In this document: positions 6,614-14,145 of the stretch, in pieces | Numbering within the stretch: position 1 is the stretch's first letter | How the letters are laid out: every line of letters begins with the position of its first letter | DNA from: JAENVT01 sp031373785 | GTDB taxonomy: Bacteria; Actinomycetota; Acidimicrobiia; Acidimicrobiales; Ilumatobacteraceae | NCBI GenBank assembly: GCA_031373785.1 | Contig: JANMNE010000180.1 | Span: 1 to 14,650, forward strand | Length of the DNA stretch: 14,650 bases | Direction of reading: 5' to 3' | Notes under the pieces: generated by a model | The model's database searches: none | The model's input: the letters and a program-made list of their open reading frames with translations, nothing else | What the model was told of the DNA's origin: nothing | Program-made: the position numbers and the translations under genes

Positions 6614-7016
6614 CTAGTTCGTCAGCTGCACTGTCAAGATCTCGGTGTGCGATGCCTTGTTGTCGAACTGTGTGTAGACAAGGCGGTCGTCGGTAACGGA
6701 TTGTGGGCCGCTGATCCCCGAGGCAGTCGCGAGGAGGGCCTTCCCTGCGGGGCTGACAAAGGTGGATGACGCAGTCAGCCTGTGCTCGGACGGCGTAGGT
6801 CTTCTCGAGCGCGGCGTTCACACCTGCGACCGTCAGATCCGACGGCATGGAGCTGTCCAGAATGACCTGGCCGCCGCTGACAGCCTCGGCCGTGACTTTG
6901 CACGCCTCGATGATACTCTCGATCTTGGTCGCACCGGCGTCGATGGTGGATGACGCCTCGATCTTGGTCGCACCGCGCTCAACGTATGGAACGATCGTGT
7001 TCGAGACACGGTCCAA
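6614..7016 (-). pseudogene. Frameshifted remnant of an unknown protein
   Basis: Two minus-strand frames join into one plausible protein. The upstream part (7016 to about 6795) reads LDRVSNTIVPYVERGATKIE and on through SGGQVILDSSMPSDLTVAGV to AALEKTYAV. That frame then turns into Arg/Pro-rich nonsense, while the neighbouring frame continues coherently as EHRLTASSTFVSPAGKALLA and later DDRLVYTQFDNKASHTEILT, ending VQLTN at the TAG (6614-6616). A one-base indel near 6790-6800 would reconcile them. The N-terminal part contains GATKIE twice, encoded by a 39-base-period repeat. The family is not recognised and the true 5' end is uncertain. A small ggcct hairpin follows the stop. Confidence 0.45.
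6918..6975 (-). repeat. 19-bp direct repeat, 39-base period, inside the pseudogene
   Basis: The 19-mer ctcgatcttggtcgcaccg occurs exactly at 6918-6936 and 6957-6975. On the minus strand it encodes GATKIE twice with seven residues between. Exact identity suggests a recent internal duplication or slippage product. Confidence 0.7.
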
Positions 7017-7260
7017 GGTCCCGCTCGTGCATAGACGACTGCACGTGCACTCGAGGTAGCAAGCCGTTACCCGAACCCCGCATAGACAGCGGTGCCGCGT
7101 CGGGCGTACGAGGTCAGCGAAACGTTCGATCGGAATGCCGAGCACGTCGCGTGGCCAAGTGGCCATCAATGGACAGGTCAGTTGCACGGCGCGGGGCGTG
7201 ACCTGTCTGCCGGCTCTGCTCCCTCCACCATGGCCATGGACCGACGGCAAGGGCTACCCG

Positions 7261-7804
7261 TCAGTCACGTTCTGGATCGTGGCTGCCCACAGGGTGGGAC
7301 GGTCGACCGGGCCGACCGTGGGGATGGCCGAGCATGGCGCTGACTCGTGCCGGGGTGAGCCGTGCGGCTTTCGCAATCGTGTTGATGGGATAGCCGTGAG
7401 CGAATGCTGCAGCATGTGCTCGACGATGTGATGGCGATCCATCGCCGCGCCGCGCGCCATCCACTCGTCGACCTGAGGGTGCTGACGAATGATCTCGAGC
7501 GTTCGGTCGGGAAAGCCGAGGTCGCATTCGAACCCGTAGGGCTCGTGATGTGCCAGCACGTAACCAGCAACCACGGCTGCAGTCGATGTAGTGGGCGCCC
7601 CTCGCTGCCTCGGGCTCACTCGTCGGCCACGCGGGCGTCGGCAAGGATCTGGTCGTGTTCCTCCTGGGCTCGGAGACACGCAGGATGTGGCTCGTCCATC
7701 GATTGGCCGGTGGCCCTGCTGATGCAGACCTTGTTGCGCCGCCAGCCGTTGCAGGCCCGTGACAGCGCCCAGGCCGCTCGTTCTTGTGCCGAATGTTCCG
7801 TCAC
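7261..7804 (-). pseudogene. Probable multi-frameshift remnant with a helix-turn-helix-like tail
   Basis: Three minus-strand frames each hold one protein-like piece in succession. The first (7804-7616) starts MTEHSAQERAAWALSRACNG and ends ADARVADE. The second (about 7575-7420) reads VVAGYVLAHHEPYGFECDLG and continues through RTLEIIRQHPQVDEWMARGA to HHIVEHMLQH. The third (about 7415-7330) reads FAHGYPINTIAKAARLTPAR then VSAMLGHPHG, which looks like a helix-turn-helix. Outside these spans each frame degenerates. The pieces may be one small DNA-binding protein broken by two indels, or the first may be a separate small gene. It sits just downstream of the terminator of the long operon and shares its strand. 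No family is recognised. Confidence 0.4.
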
Positions 7805-7819
7805 AGTCCCTCCGCGATG

Positions 7820-7864
7820 ACGCCGTGGTTGCAGACATCGAGAAAATGTCCGGAACCACGGCGT
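7820..7864 (-). terminator. Nested hairpin closing the long minus-strand operon
   Basis: An 11-bp perfect outer stem (ACGCCGTGGTT 7820-7830 with AACCACGGCGT 7854-7864) encloses a second 5-bp stem (GACAT 7834-7838 with ATGTC 7846-7850). It starts 9 bases past the stop of the crystallin-like gene. There is no T run, but position and stability suit a terminator or mRNA 3'-end protector. Confidence 0.65.
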
Positions 7865-7872
7865 GCGTTACA

Positions 7873-8397
7873 TCACGGAACGAGCACCGACGACAGCACG
7901 TTGTTCCACCCCGACAACATCGTCGCCGACTGCACGTTCGCCGCCGTGTTGCCCGGGTACAACCCGGTCAACGTTCCGCTGTAGAGGTTCGCTGAACACC
8001 CGCCGATGCGGTAGCTCGACGTCACGTTGTCGAACCCCAGCGAGGCCAACGTCACGAGCGCGCCGCGGGTGGTGATGAACAGCACCGTCCCGGTGAACGA
8101 GGTGCCGTCGTACAAGCGGAGCGCCGGCGAGCATGTTAGCGACGCGACCGACGTCCCAACGCCGGCGGTCAGGCTCTCGGCCTGGTCCATCGAGAGCTCC
8201 GACCGGTAGCACGTCACGCCGGTGGCGTCGACGGTGCATGCGCGTGCGTCCCCCCAACCTTTGGAGAGGTCTATGGTGCGGCCTTCGAACGTGGCTAGCA
8301 CACCCGACGATGAAAGGGCTTGGACCGGAGCCGCCGTGATCGGCACTGCGAACAGCACACCGGCTACGAGGGCGCGTCGAACTAGAAGGTGCTTCAT
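7873..8397 (-). CDS. Secreted beta/gamma-crystallin-like protein
   Basis: The protein (174 aa) opens with a signal peptide: MKHLLVRR, a hydrophobic core to about residue 22 and a likely cut after VQA (27). The mature part from about residue 91 reads as two Greek-key motifs of the crystallin / peptidase-inhibitor I36 type: LRLYDGTSFTGTVLF to FDNVTSSYR (91-131), then SANLYSGTLTGLY to GWNNVLSSV (135-171), each with the aromatic-x-G start and the W/F-N-x-(L/V)-S-S close of the fold. Cysteines at 54, 63, 89 and 134 suit disulfides outside the cell. A Shine-Dalgarno AAAGGA (8405-8410) lies 7 bases from the ATG. It is the last gene of the operon, 28 bases after the anti-sigma gene, and is followed by a nested hairpin. 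The role is inferred: a stress-induced envelope or extracellular protein, possibly calcium-binding or inhibitory. Confidence 0.72.
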   Translation of the reverse strand: MKHLLVRRALVAGVLFAVPITAAPVQALSSSGVLATFEGRTIDLSKGWGDARACTVDATGVTCYRSELSMDQAESLTAGVGTSVASLTCSPALRLYDGTSFTGTVLFITTRGALVTLASLGFDNVTSSYRIGGCSANLYSGTLTGLYPGNTAANVQSATMLSGWNNVLSSVLVP

Positions 8398-8425
8398 GAT
8401 GGGTTCCTTTCAGGAAGGTAAGCGT

Positions 8426-9133
8426 TTACGGGATCTCCGGGCGGCTGCCGCCGACGATCACGGTCTTGGCATCCGGCAGCACGCCGGGGGCACCGCAGTC
8501 GAGTCCGGGCGGAAAGGCCTCGGCGAGCTGAACTGTCCAGCCGGCGAGGTGTGACTCGTCGAGAATCTTCTGAGCCTCGGCCACCGATTCATCCTGGTGA
8601 TAGCAGGTGGTAGTGAACGCTTCAGTGAGGCGGCCCTGCAGCACGACGATCGCCTGCTGCTCGTCGGTGCGGCCGGAACTGAGGCCGGCCAAGCCGAGTT
8701 GCGAACACACGCCCGAGCCACCGGGGAACACCGCGGCAACTCCCGTGTCGGTCACGCAGGCAGCCAACGCAGGCGGACCATCGCTCGACCATGTGCCATC
8801 GGTCCACGGCACTCCACATGCCACAACCGGGTCAGCAGCGGGTGCGACTTCGACACGATCGCTCTGCAAGTCAGGTTGGCGGTGGCACACGATCGCGACC
8901 GGGTTCGAGGCTCGCTGCTGATGCAACACGGCGAACGCAGCCGTGGTCAACACCGCGGCGCCGACAACCGACGTGACGATCCACGGTCGCGGCCGGCGCC
9001 GGCGCGGGTCAGGCTCACCGACCACCGGTGTCTCGATGATGCGCAGCAGACGCGCTTCGTCCTCCTCGGTGAACGACTCATCGACGAACGGGTCCAGCAA
9101 CCCGAACAGCTCGATCGGATCTCGGGAACTCAT
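8426..9133 (-). CDS. Probable membrane anti-sigma factor for the adjacent ECF sigma factor
   Basis: This 235-aa protein has a cytoplasmic acidic N-terminal helix region (residues 1-48, DPIELFGLLDPFVDESFTEE then DEARLLRII), an Arg-rich stop (RRRRPRPW), one membrane helix (about 51-70) and an extracytoplasmic domain of about 160 residues with six cysteines that could form three disulfides. The ATG at 9133 overlaps the sigma-factor stop in an ATGA arrangement, the classical sigma/anti-sigma layout; the longer open frame to 9268 is antisense to the sigma factor's own reading and is rejected. The HxxxCxxC zinc motif of ZAS anti-sigma factors is absent from the cytoplasmic part, so binding would use another helical fold. 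The outer domain is not recognised and may be the sensor. The assignment rests on topology and coupling rather than on a motif. Confidence 0.68.
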   Translation of the reverse strand: MSSRDPIELFGLLDPFVDESFTEEDEARLLRIIETPVVGEPDPRRRRPRPWIVTSVVGAAVLTTAAFAVLHQQRASNPVAIVCHRQPDLQSDRVEVAPAADPVVACGVPWTDGTWSSDGPPALAACVTDTGVAAVFPGGSGVCSQLGLAGLSSGRTDEQQAIVVLQGRLTEAFTTTCYHQDESVAEAQKILDESHLAGWTVQLAEAFPPGLDCGAPGVLPDAKTVIVGGSRPEIP

Positions 9134-9660
9134 GCCACGCCGTCCTCTACGTTCAGTCGACCCAGTTTGGTCGTCAACAGATTGCGCAGCCGGTGAAGCC
9201 GCACTCGCACCGTACCGGCCTGTATCCCGAGCACCTCGGCGATCTCGCTCGGCGACAGTTCCAACCAACCCGACAGCACCAGCAACTCCCGATCATCCGC
9301 CGACAGCGCCTCGATGGCTCGTTGGAAGTTGTCGAGCACCTCGAAGCCGACGCGCTCGTCGGACAGCTTGGTCTCGAGCCGCGGCCGAGCGAACGCGATC
9401 TCATCGACCAACCCAGAGAAACGTCGGTCTGTGCGCCACCGGTTCCGGCAGTGGTTCCGGGCAACGCCCAGCACCCAGGCACGCCGCGACAACGGCGGAG
9501 CATCGTCGAAACGTTGCCACACCGACATGAACGTCGCGTTCACCACATCGTCGACATCGTCGCGGCCGACGTGGGCGGCGGCGTACTTGCGGACTTCATG
9601 CAGACAGTCGCGGTACACCCCTTCGAACTCCCCCTCGCGACCCGTCGGCACGACTCTCAT
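9130..9660 (-). CDS. ECF RNA polymerase sigma factor (sigma-70 family)
   Basis: The protein (176 aa) has the usual ECF length and two-domain layout. Region 2 spans residues 12-80, with DDVDDVVNATFMSVWQRFD as the core-binding helix and then WVLGVARNHCRNRWR, the -10 recognition segment. Region 4 spans about 112-165, with ALSADDRELLVLSGWLELS followed by the helix-turn-helix PSEIAEVLGIQAGTVRVRLH that reads the -35. The ATG at 9660 is chosen because the residues upstream of it in the open frame (to 9771) overlap the VanZ gene and are Arg/Ser-rich. The gene starts 31 bases after the VanZ-like gene and its stop overlaps the anti-sigma start. ECF factors usually activate their own operon, so this one is likely to direct transcription of the export genes upstream and the crystallin-like gene downstream; this has not been shown here. 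Confidence 0.92.
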   Translation of the reverse strand: MRVVPTGREGEFEGVYRDCLHEVRKYAAAHVGRDDVDDVVNATFMSVWQRFDDAPPLSRRAWVLGVARNHCRNRWRTDRRFSGLVDEIAFARPRLETKLSDERVGFEVLDNFQRAIEALSADDRELLVLSGWLELSPSEIAEVLGIQAGTVRVRLHRLRNLLTTKLGRLNVEDGVA

Positions 9661-9691
9661 TGCCCGTGAGTGTCCACCAATCCCGACAGCG

Positions 9692-10252
9692 TTACAAGCG
9701 CGGTGAGATTTCTGAGATTCGCGGCCGCGGCCGCCGGGCGACGACGACCGCGCCGACCCCCACCACCGCACCGAGAATGTTGTGCGTCACGTCGAGCACT
9801 TCGCACACGCCCAGATCGAAGATGGTCTGGATGAATTCGAGCGCAATGGCGAGCAGCACCGCCCAGACCACGACACGGCTTGCCCGTTGGAAGGCGAGCG
9901 TGGCGAAGACGCCGAACGGTATGAACAGCGCGACGTTCAGCATCGCCTGGCTTCCAAAATCGAACAATCCGGCCGGCCCGATCAAGGGGTGGTAGCAGGA
10001 GCTGAGGCGGCCGAACGACAGGTGGTTGAACGGATTGCGATCCAGCAAGCCGCCACCCGCGCGGCGCGTCTGCAGTGTCGCCACCACCATCACCGTCAGC
10101 GAGACAAACGTGGCGATGACGTATCGGCGCGGCGCGGCCGTTCGCGTCGAAACGCGGCCGCTGACAACGACACTGATCACGATCCCGACAGCGATCGCGG
10201 CGATGCTCTTGCCCTCATCGAGGTACCGGCCGGCGAGGTGGAACACGGTCAC
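9692..10252 (-). CDS. VanZ-like integral membrane protein
   Basis: This is a 186-aa polytopic protein with about four or five membrane helices (approx. 16-32, 44-61, 103-122, 127-145, 155-172). The C-terminal half carries the VanZ-family pattern: LNVALFIPFGVF (105-116), ALEFIQTIF (137-145), and a D-x-x-x-N-x-x-G element in LDVTHNILGAVVG (153-165). VanZ homologues are linked to low-level teicoplanin resistance and to cell-surface functions, but most are of unknown activity. The GTG start lies one base past the permease stop (TGAcGTG), so translation is coupled. A conserved cysteine-containing segment (SSCYHPL, 85-91) lies in the loop before the third helix. The operon context suggests an envelope-protective role alongside the MacAB-like transporter. 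Confidence 0.82.
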   Translation of the reverse strand: MTVFHLAGRYLDEGKSIAAIAVGIVISVVVSGRVSTRTAAPRRYVIATFVSLTVMVVATLQTRRAGGGLLDRNPFNHLSFGRLSSCYHPLIGPAGLFDFGSQAMLNVALFIPFGVFATLAFQRASRVVVWAVLLAIALEFIQTIFDLGVCEVLDVTHNILGAVVGVGAVVVARRPRPRISEISPRL

Positions 10253-10253
10253 G

Positions 10254-11435
10254 TCATCGAAGCGCGGTCGCGATCTGGGCCCGGGCCGCCGCCAGCGCTG
10301 GAGCCAGGCCTCCCACCAGCGAGGCGGCGGAGCTGGCGATCAGTCCAAGCCACGCTGCGCCCCACGGGAACCTCGGAACCTCGATGAGCCGATTCCCGAT
10401 CAGGCGCGGCAGCACTACCGCAACTGCGGCGAAGGCCAGCGTCACGGCGACGAAGGCCACGATCACACCGATCAGCAGGCTCGACGACATCACGACGACG
10501 AAGATGCGGCGTTGTGAGTATCCGATGGCGCGCCGGACTGACAGTTCCCGCGAACGCTCCCGAACACTGGCGAGACCGATGTTGGTCATACCAACGATGG
10601 ATACAAGAATCGTGATGGCCGATACTGCCATGAACGCCCGCTGCGCGGAGCTCAACGACAACCGTTGCTCGTCTGCTCGGTCGCGACGCGACACCTGGGC
10701 GGCGACCGGCATTCCGGCGTCTGCAATCGCCGTCGTCAGCGCCGACCGGAGCGCTTGTTCCGATGCGGCGGGAGAATGCACGTCGATCCGCAAGCTGGTC
10801 GACCCACCGAGTGTCGGGTCGAATCGCGCCCATGAACCGAATGCTACGTAGATCGCCGATGCGTTCAAGCCGTCAGCGACGACACCCACCACCGTAAACG
10901 AGATGGGCGGGCGGTAGGCGTCGAGCCCGACCCGAAGCTGGCTGCCGACGGGGCCGAGCTGCGCCATGGCAGATTCGTTCAGCACGACCGCTCCCGGATA
11001 CACGGGCTCGCCCACCTCGAGATAGCGGCCGGCCACGAGCGGCAGGCGCCGAATGCGATCGAGCTGACCTCCCACGAGCTTCATCGATTGCACGGCGGTG
11101 CGCTCCGACTGCCCACTCGACACGCCGACGGTCGCGTCGGCATCGGCGACTACAGCCCAGGCTCCGCCGGTCAGCGCGCCCACCCGTTGGGACAATGCAT
11201 GGTCGAGCGCCGCGTAGCCGGCAGGGTCGAGCGTGAACCCCGATAGCGTCGCCTCCACAGTGATGGCGCGGCCGGTCTCCTGCTCGCTCGTCGCAACGAT
11301 CGCGTCCTGCGAGACTGCGGCCGCCGCACTCACCCCCACGATCGACAGCACCGCGATGAACAGGCTGATCGCGCTCAGCAGCGACTTGCCTCGGTGCGCC
11401 ACGAGATCGCGCCACGCGTCGGCGACCAACCTCAC
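10254..11435 (-). CDS. FtsX/MacB-type ABC transporter permease
   Basis: This 393-aa permease has the MacB topology: an N-terminal membrane helix (about 17-40, SLLSAISLFIAVLSIVGVSA), a large extracytoplasmic core (about 41-265, with the MacB periplasmic-core features VVAGRYLE, VVLNESAMAQLG and FTVVGVVAD), then three membrane helices (about 268-290, 315-345 and 360-385). The cytoplasmic segment after the second helix, SVRERSRELSVRRAIGYSQR, is the FtsX-domain coupling element that contacts the ATPase. The GTG start overlaps the ATPase stop (GTGA at 11432-11435). With the adaptor and ATPase next door it should form a mechanotransmission-type exporter or extractor acting on lipoproteins, peptides or antibiotics at the membrane rather than moving substrate through its own channel. 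The substrate cannot be read from sequence. Confidence 0.92.
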   Translation of the reverse strand: MRLVADAWRDLVAHRGKSLLSAISLFIAVLSIVGVSAAAAVSQDAIVATSEQETGRAITVEATLSGFTLDPAGYAALDHALSQRVGALTGGAWAVVADADATVGVSSGQSERTAVQSMKLVGGQLDRIRRLPLVAGRYLEVGEPVYPGAVVLNESAMAQLGPVGSQLRVGLDAYRPPISFTVVGVVADGLNASAIYVAFGSWARFDPTLGGSTSLRIDVHSPAASEQALRSALTTAIADAGMPVAAQVSRRDRADEQRLSLSSAQRAFMAVSAITILVSIVGMTNIGLASVRERSRELSVRRAIGYSQRRIFVVVMSSSLLIGVIVAFVAVTLAFAAVAVVLPRLIGNRLIEVPRFPWGAAWLGLIASSAASLVGGLAPALAAARAQIATALR

Positions 11436-12103
11436 GCCGACAACCGCCCGTCGTGGAGCTCGAGGCGCACATCGGCACGCCCCGCCACATGCTTGTCGTG
11501 CGTCACCAACACGAGCGCTGCAGCCGACAACTTCACCCGCTCGATTAGCAGTTCCAGCACCATGTCGCCCGTGGCCACGTCGAGCGAGCCGGTCGGCTCA
11601 TCCGCCAGGATTACCGCGGGGCGACGGATGAGTGCTCTGGCGATGGCCGCCCGTTGCTGTTCACCTCCGGAGAGGTGATGCGGGAGGGCGTCCGTCTTGC
11701 CGTCGAGTCCAACGAGCGAGAGCGCGGCGCGTGCCGCGCCTTTGTGGTCACGGACCCGGTGGTCGCGAGTCGACAACAGCGGGAGCGCAACGTTCTGCCA
11801 GACCGACATGCTGCGCACGAGGGAGTAGTTCTGAAAGACGAACCCGATCGATCGGCCGCGCAGTTTGGCAAGCCCGGAATCCGACAACGGTGATGTCGTC
11901 GAACCGTCGACCGCAACCGTGCCGTGATCGGGGCGCAGCAGCAACCCGAGGATGGCCAGCAGCGTCGACTTTCCGCTGCCCGATCGCCCGGTGATCGACA
12001 CGAAGGAACCCGGTGGGATCGTCAGGTTCACGTCGTCGAGCAACGGCCGATCTTCGCCGCCGACGGTGTGCCGAATCGCCGATGCTTCCAGCGCGACCGT
12101 CAT
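11432..12103 (-). CDS. ABC transporter ATPase, MacB/LolD type
   Basis: This is a complete 223-aa nucleotide-binding subunit. Walker A GRSGSGKST is at 39-47, the Q-loop Gln at 91 (FVFQNYSL), the signature LSGGEQQ at 144-150, Walker B VILADEPTGSLD at 164-175 and the switch His at 202 (VLVTHD). The NYSLVRSMSVWQNVALPL stretch after the Q-loop and the EPTGSLD D-loop are typical of the LolD/MacB/FtsE group that pairs with FtsX-like permeases. It overlaps the adaptor gene upstream (ATGA, 12100-12103) and the permease gene downstream (GTGA), so the three subunits are made in ratio. All catalytic residues are present. Confidence 0.95.
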   Translation of the reverse strand: MTVALEASAIRHTVGGEDRPLLDDVNLTIPPGSFVSITGRSGSGKSTLLAILGLLLRPDHGTVAVDGSTTSPLSDSGLAKLRGRSIGFVFQNYSLVRSMSVWQNVALPLLSTRDHRVRDHKGAARAALSLVGLDGKTDALPHHLSGGEQQRAAIARALIRRPAVILADEPTGSLDVATGDMVLELLIERVKLSAAALVLVTHDKHVAGRADVRLELHDGRLSA

Positions 12104-12972
12104 CCCGATGCGCTCCGCGCGCTCAACAACGGCGCTTGGCGGGCGACCCTGTCGCTCTCGTCGACGCCACCGGTGATCTCGACCACGACACCGTCGGTCA
12201 ACCCCAGCGTGACACGTCGCCGCGTGACGTTGCCGTTGTCGTCAACCACGTTGACCTCGCCACTGTCGACGGAGCCCGACACCGACTCGACGGGCAGCGT
12301 CAGCACGTCGGTTGCCCTCGCGCTGACGACGACGACCGTTGCCTGAACCCCTGTAACGGCCCGCACGTTCCGCGGAACAGCGCACAAGAACGGCACACCT
12401 CCGCCGACGTTGTCGACGGGTGCGCTCGGCGATATCTGGGCCGATGGGAGCGACAGCACGTCACAGTCGAACGGACCGGGCCCGTCGGTGATCGCGGCTC
12501 GAGCGGTGACGTGGTGGGAGAAGATGCGGTAGGCGACTTCCGGGGGCACGACGGCCTCGGCCGCGAACCCGGCCAGGGAGAACTCGGCGACCGGAAGACC
12601 TTCCGAGACCACTACTCCGTCACCGACCAACCAGGCGACGAACGTCGCGTCGACGGCCGGCGCGATGCGTCGGCCGCCGATCGAAGCGACGCTCTGTTCG
12701 CCCGACGCGGTGGTGCCGCCCGTCACGAGCGTCTCGTGAATCGAGCCGCCCTGCGGTGCCACGAGTGCGAAGTGGGGGTTCGCCACGATCGTCGCGTCGA
12801 GCCCAAGGGTGGCGAGGATGTCATTGCGCTGCGGGCTGACGGTGTCGATGCCGGTGTGATCGGCCGAGGTAGATGTCACCCTCGCCGCCCGGCTCTGGTG
12901 GGCGACGTATCCTGCCGCGACGCAGACCGCGACGAGAGCTACGAATCCGAGGAACCGCAGTCCGCGCTTCAT
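12100..12972 (-). CDS. Periplasmic-adaptor-like (MacA/HlyD family) membrane protein
   Basis: The N-terminal helix (about residues 6-23) anchors the protein. The rest is beta-rich and extracytoplasmic. The C-terminal region, LPVESVSGSVDSGEVNVVDD followed by NGNVTRRRVTLGLTDGVVVE, is the membrane-proximal beta-barrel typical of MacA-type adaptors, where it follows a VP..AV-like strand; residues 80-110 (GSIHETLVTGGTTASGEQSV) look like the lipoyl/biotinyl-like part. The long coiled-coil hairpin of Gram-negative adaptors is absent, as is usual in Gram-positives. ATG at 12972 is used; it shares a base with the lipoprotein stop (TGATG). The GTG at 12975, giving one extra residue and a GTGA overlap, is equally possible. 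It pairs with the ATPase and permease that follow without gaps. Confidence 0.8.
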   Translation of the reverse strand: MKRGLRFLGFVALVAVCVAAGYVAHQSRAARVTSTSADHTGIDTVSPQRNDILATLGLDATIVANPHFALVAPQGGSIHETLVTGGTTASGEQSVASIGGRRIAPAVDATFVAWLVGDGVVVSEGLPVAEFSLAGFAAEAVVPPEVAYRIFSHHVTARAAITDGPGPFDCDVLSLPSAQISPSAPVDNVGGGVPFLCAVPRNVRAVTGVQATVVVVSARATDVLTLPVESVSGSVDSGEVNVVDDNGNVTRRRVTLGLTDGVVVEITGGVDESDRVARQAPLLSARSASG

Positions 12973-13436
12973 CACGGACAGTTGGCGCCGACGTACTCGC
13001 GCAGGCCGCTGAGATCGCCGAGCTGGGCCTTCTCCTGCAGCGCGGTGAAGAGCGCGACGCCGTTGTCGTCGATGTCACTCCAAAAGACCAGATACCGCAG
13101 GCCCTTCATCGTCTCGACCGCCTTCGTCTGCTCGGGGCCGGTGGCGTTCAGCGCCTGCTTCGCCCACGAGCAGTACCAGAAGGCGTCAGCCTTCTGGGCT
13201 CCGATGTCCTTCTGGTACAACACTGTCTGGCCGTCATCAGACTTGTCGGCCAACCCCGGTGCCGTCTGCGGGAACGCCACACCCTGGGGAAGCGTCAACT
13301 TGGCCGCCTCGGCCCGATACTCGGCCTGCGAGTCGGAGGCGGACTGGTAGTCCGAACTTTCGGCGCCCGCACTGCTCGAGCAAGCGGACAGCGCCATGGT
13401 CGCGGCGCCGATGAGGATGAGGATGTTGTGTCGCAT
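12972..13436 (-). CDS. Small lipoprotein, first gene of the export operon
   Basis: The open frame is longer (to 14120), but the ATG at 13436 is clearly the start: it is preceded by AGAGGT (13444-13449) at 7 bases and begins with a lipoprotein signal MRHNILILIGAATMALSAC whose lipobox LSAC places the lipidated Cys at residue 19. The 136-residue mature part begins with a Ser/Ala/Glu-rich linker and continues with a helical domain containing two further cysteines (FWYCSWAKQA; C-terminal GANCP) that may form a disulfide. The protein is not assigned to a family. It directly precedes the adaptor gene, with a one-base or four-base overlap, so a role as an accessory or substrate-capturing subunit of the exporter is the natural inference. 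Confidence 0.8.
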   Translation of the reverse strand: MRHNILILIGAATMALSACSSSAGAESSDYQSASDSQAEYRAEAAKLTLPQGVAFPQTAPGLADKSDDGQTVLYQKDIGAQKADAFWYCSWAKQALNATGPEQTKAVETMKGLRYLVFWSDIDDNGVALFTALQEKAQLGDLSGLREYVGANCP

Positions 13437-13504
13437 GGCTCGTACCTCTGCATCTGGTTTGGTGGGCATGAGTTGGTCGATGGTCGGTGGAGAGTGAGGG
13501 GGGT

Positions 13505-13536
13505 CTGGCCAACTCGGGCACCCCCGAGTTGGCCAG
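13505..13536 (-). terminator. Perfect 14-bp hairpin between the secreted-protein gene and the operon
   Basis: CTGGCCAACTCGGG (13505-13518) pairs without mismatch with CCCGAGTTGGCCAG (13523-13536) across a 4-base loop. It starts 22 bases past the stop of the 138-aa secreted-protein gene and lies 69 bases before the lipoprotein start. On the minus strand it is followed by a C-rich stretch, not a T run. It could end the upstream transcript or attenuate read-through so that the small secreted protein is made in excess over the exporter. Confidence 0.7.
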
Positions 13537-13558
13537 TCGCCGACAGGATGGGTCGAGC

Positions 13559-13975
13559 TCAGTAGAACTCGGTGCCGTTGAAGTCGGTGCTCCCGTGATT
13601 CGGGTCGCTGTTGACGCAACGGAACTGGTTGCGGAACGGTGTGCTCCCCGCCCAGTTCCCGATGAGGGTCGTCCAGGAGTTCAGCGGCGGGATGAACGCC
13701 GTCAGCGACACGCCACCAGTGTTCTCGTTCTTCACCCGGAACTGAACGCCACCGACACCGGTCCCCGAGAGGTTCACCTTCACGGCCGACCCTCCGACAG
13801 ACACGAACCGGAGGTTGCTCGACGTGAACCAGTTGGCACACGTCCACCCGACCGCTCCGGAGATCGGATGGTTCGAGCCCGCCGCCTCGACCGGCGTGCC
13901 GATCGACGTAGCGAGCGCAGCGACCGCGACGATGACCGTCGCAACCCGTCGTCTGCTCCTCGGAAATTGACTCAT
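13559..13975 (-). CDS. Small secreted protein of unknown function (138 aa)
   Basis: The start is well defined: AGGGAGG (13981-13987) lies 5 bases before the ATG. A signal peptide with a twin-Arg-like basic start (MSQFPRSRRR), a hydrophobic core VATVIVAVAALA and a likely cut after VEA (about residue 31) leaves a mature protein of about 107 residues. That part is beta-strand-rich, Asn/Ser/Gly/Thr-rich, with two cysteines (46 and 120) able to make one disulfide and alternating hydrophobic strands (LRFVSVGGSAVKVNLSGTG). It ends in aromatic FNGTEFY. No family is recognised; the profile suits a secreted binding or lectin-like domain or a bacteriocin-sized product. It lies just upstream of the lipoprotein/MacAB-like operon on the same strand, separated by a strong hairpin. 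Confidence 0.78.
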   Translation of the reverse strand: MSQFPRSRRRVATVIVAVAALATSIGTPVEAAGSNHPISGAVGWTCANWFTSSNLRFVSVGGSAVKVNLSGTGVGGVQFRVKNENTGGVSLTAFIPPLNSWTTLIGNWAGSTPFRNQFRCVNSDPNHGSTDFNGTEFY

Positions 13976-14145
13976 GATTTCCTCCCTTGCTCGTTGGGGA
14001 CCGGCTGTCTTCGATCCGGTCCGGCAAGGTACGAGTGTCCAGCCGGGCAGTCGCCGTTACCGCCCGAGCCCGAGCGCCGTCGGTGGCAATTCCTGCAACG
14101 ATCGGGGCGTTGCCGGACACTCACGGACGACGCCGGCGATCGCGA

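Noticed and set aside
12013..13350. 445-codon plus-strand open frame
   Set aside because: It is antisense to the adaptor and lipoprotein genes, rich in Arg/Asp/His in a pattern typical of GC-rich shadow frames, and the opposite strand has clear families and coupled starts.
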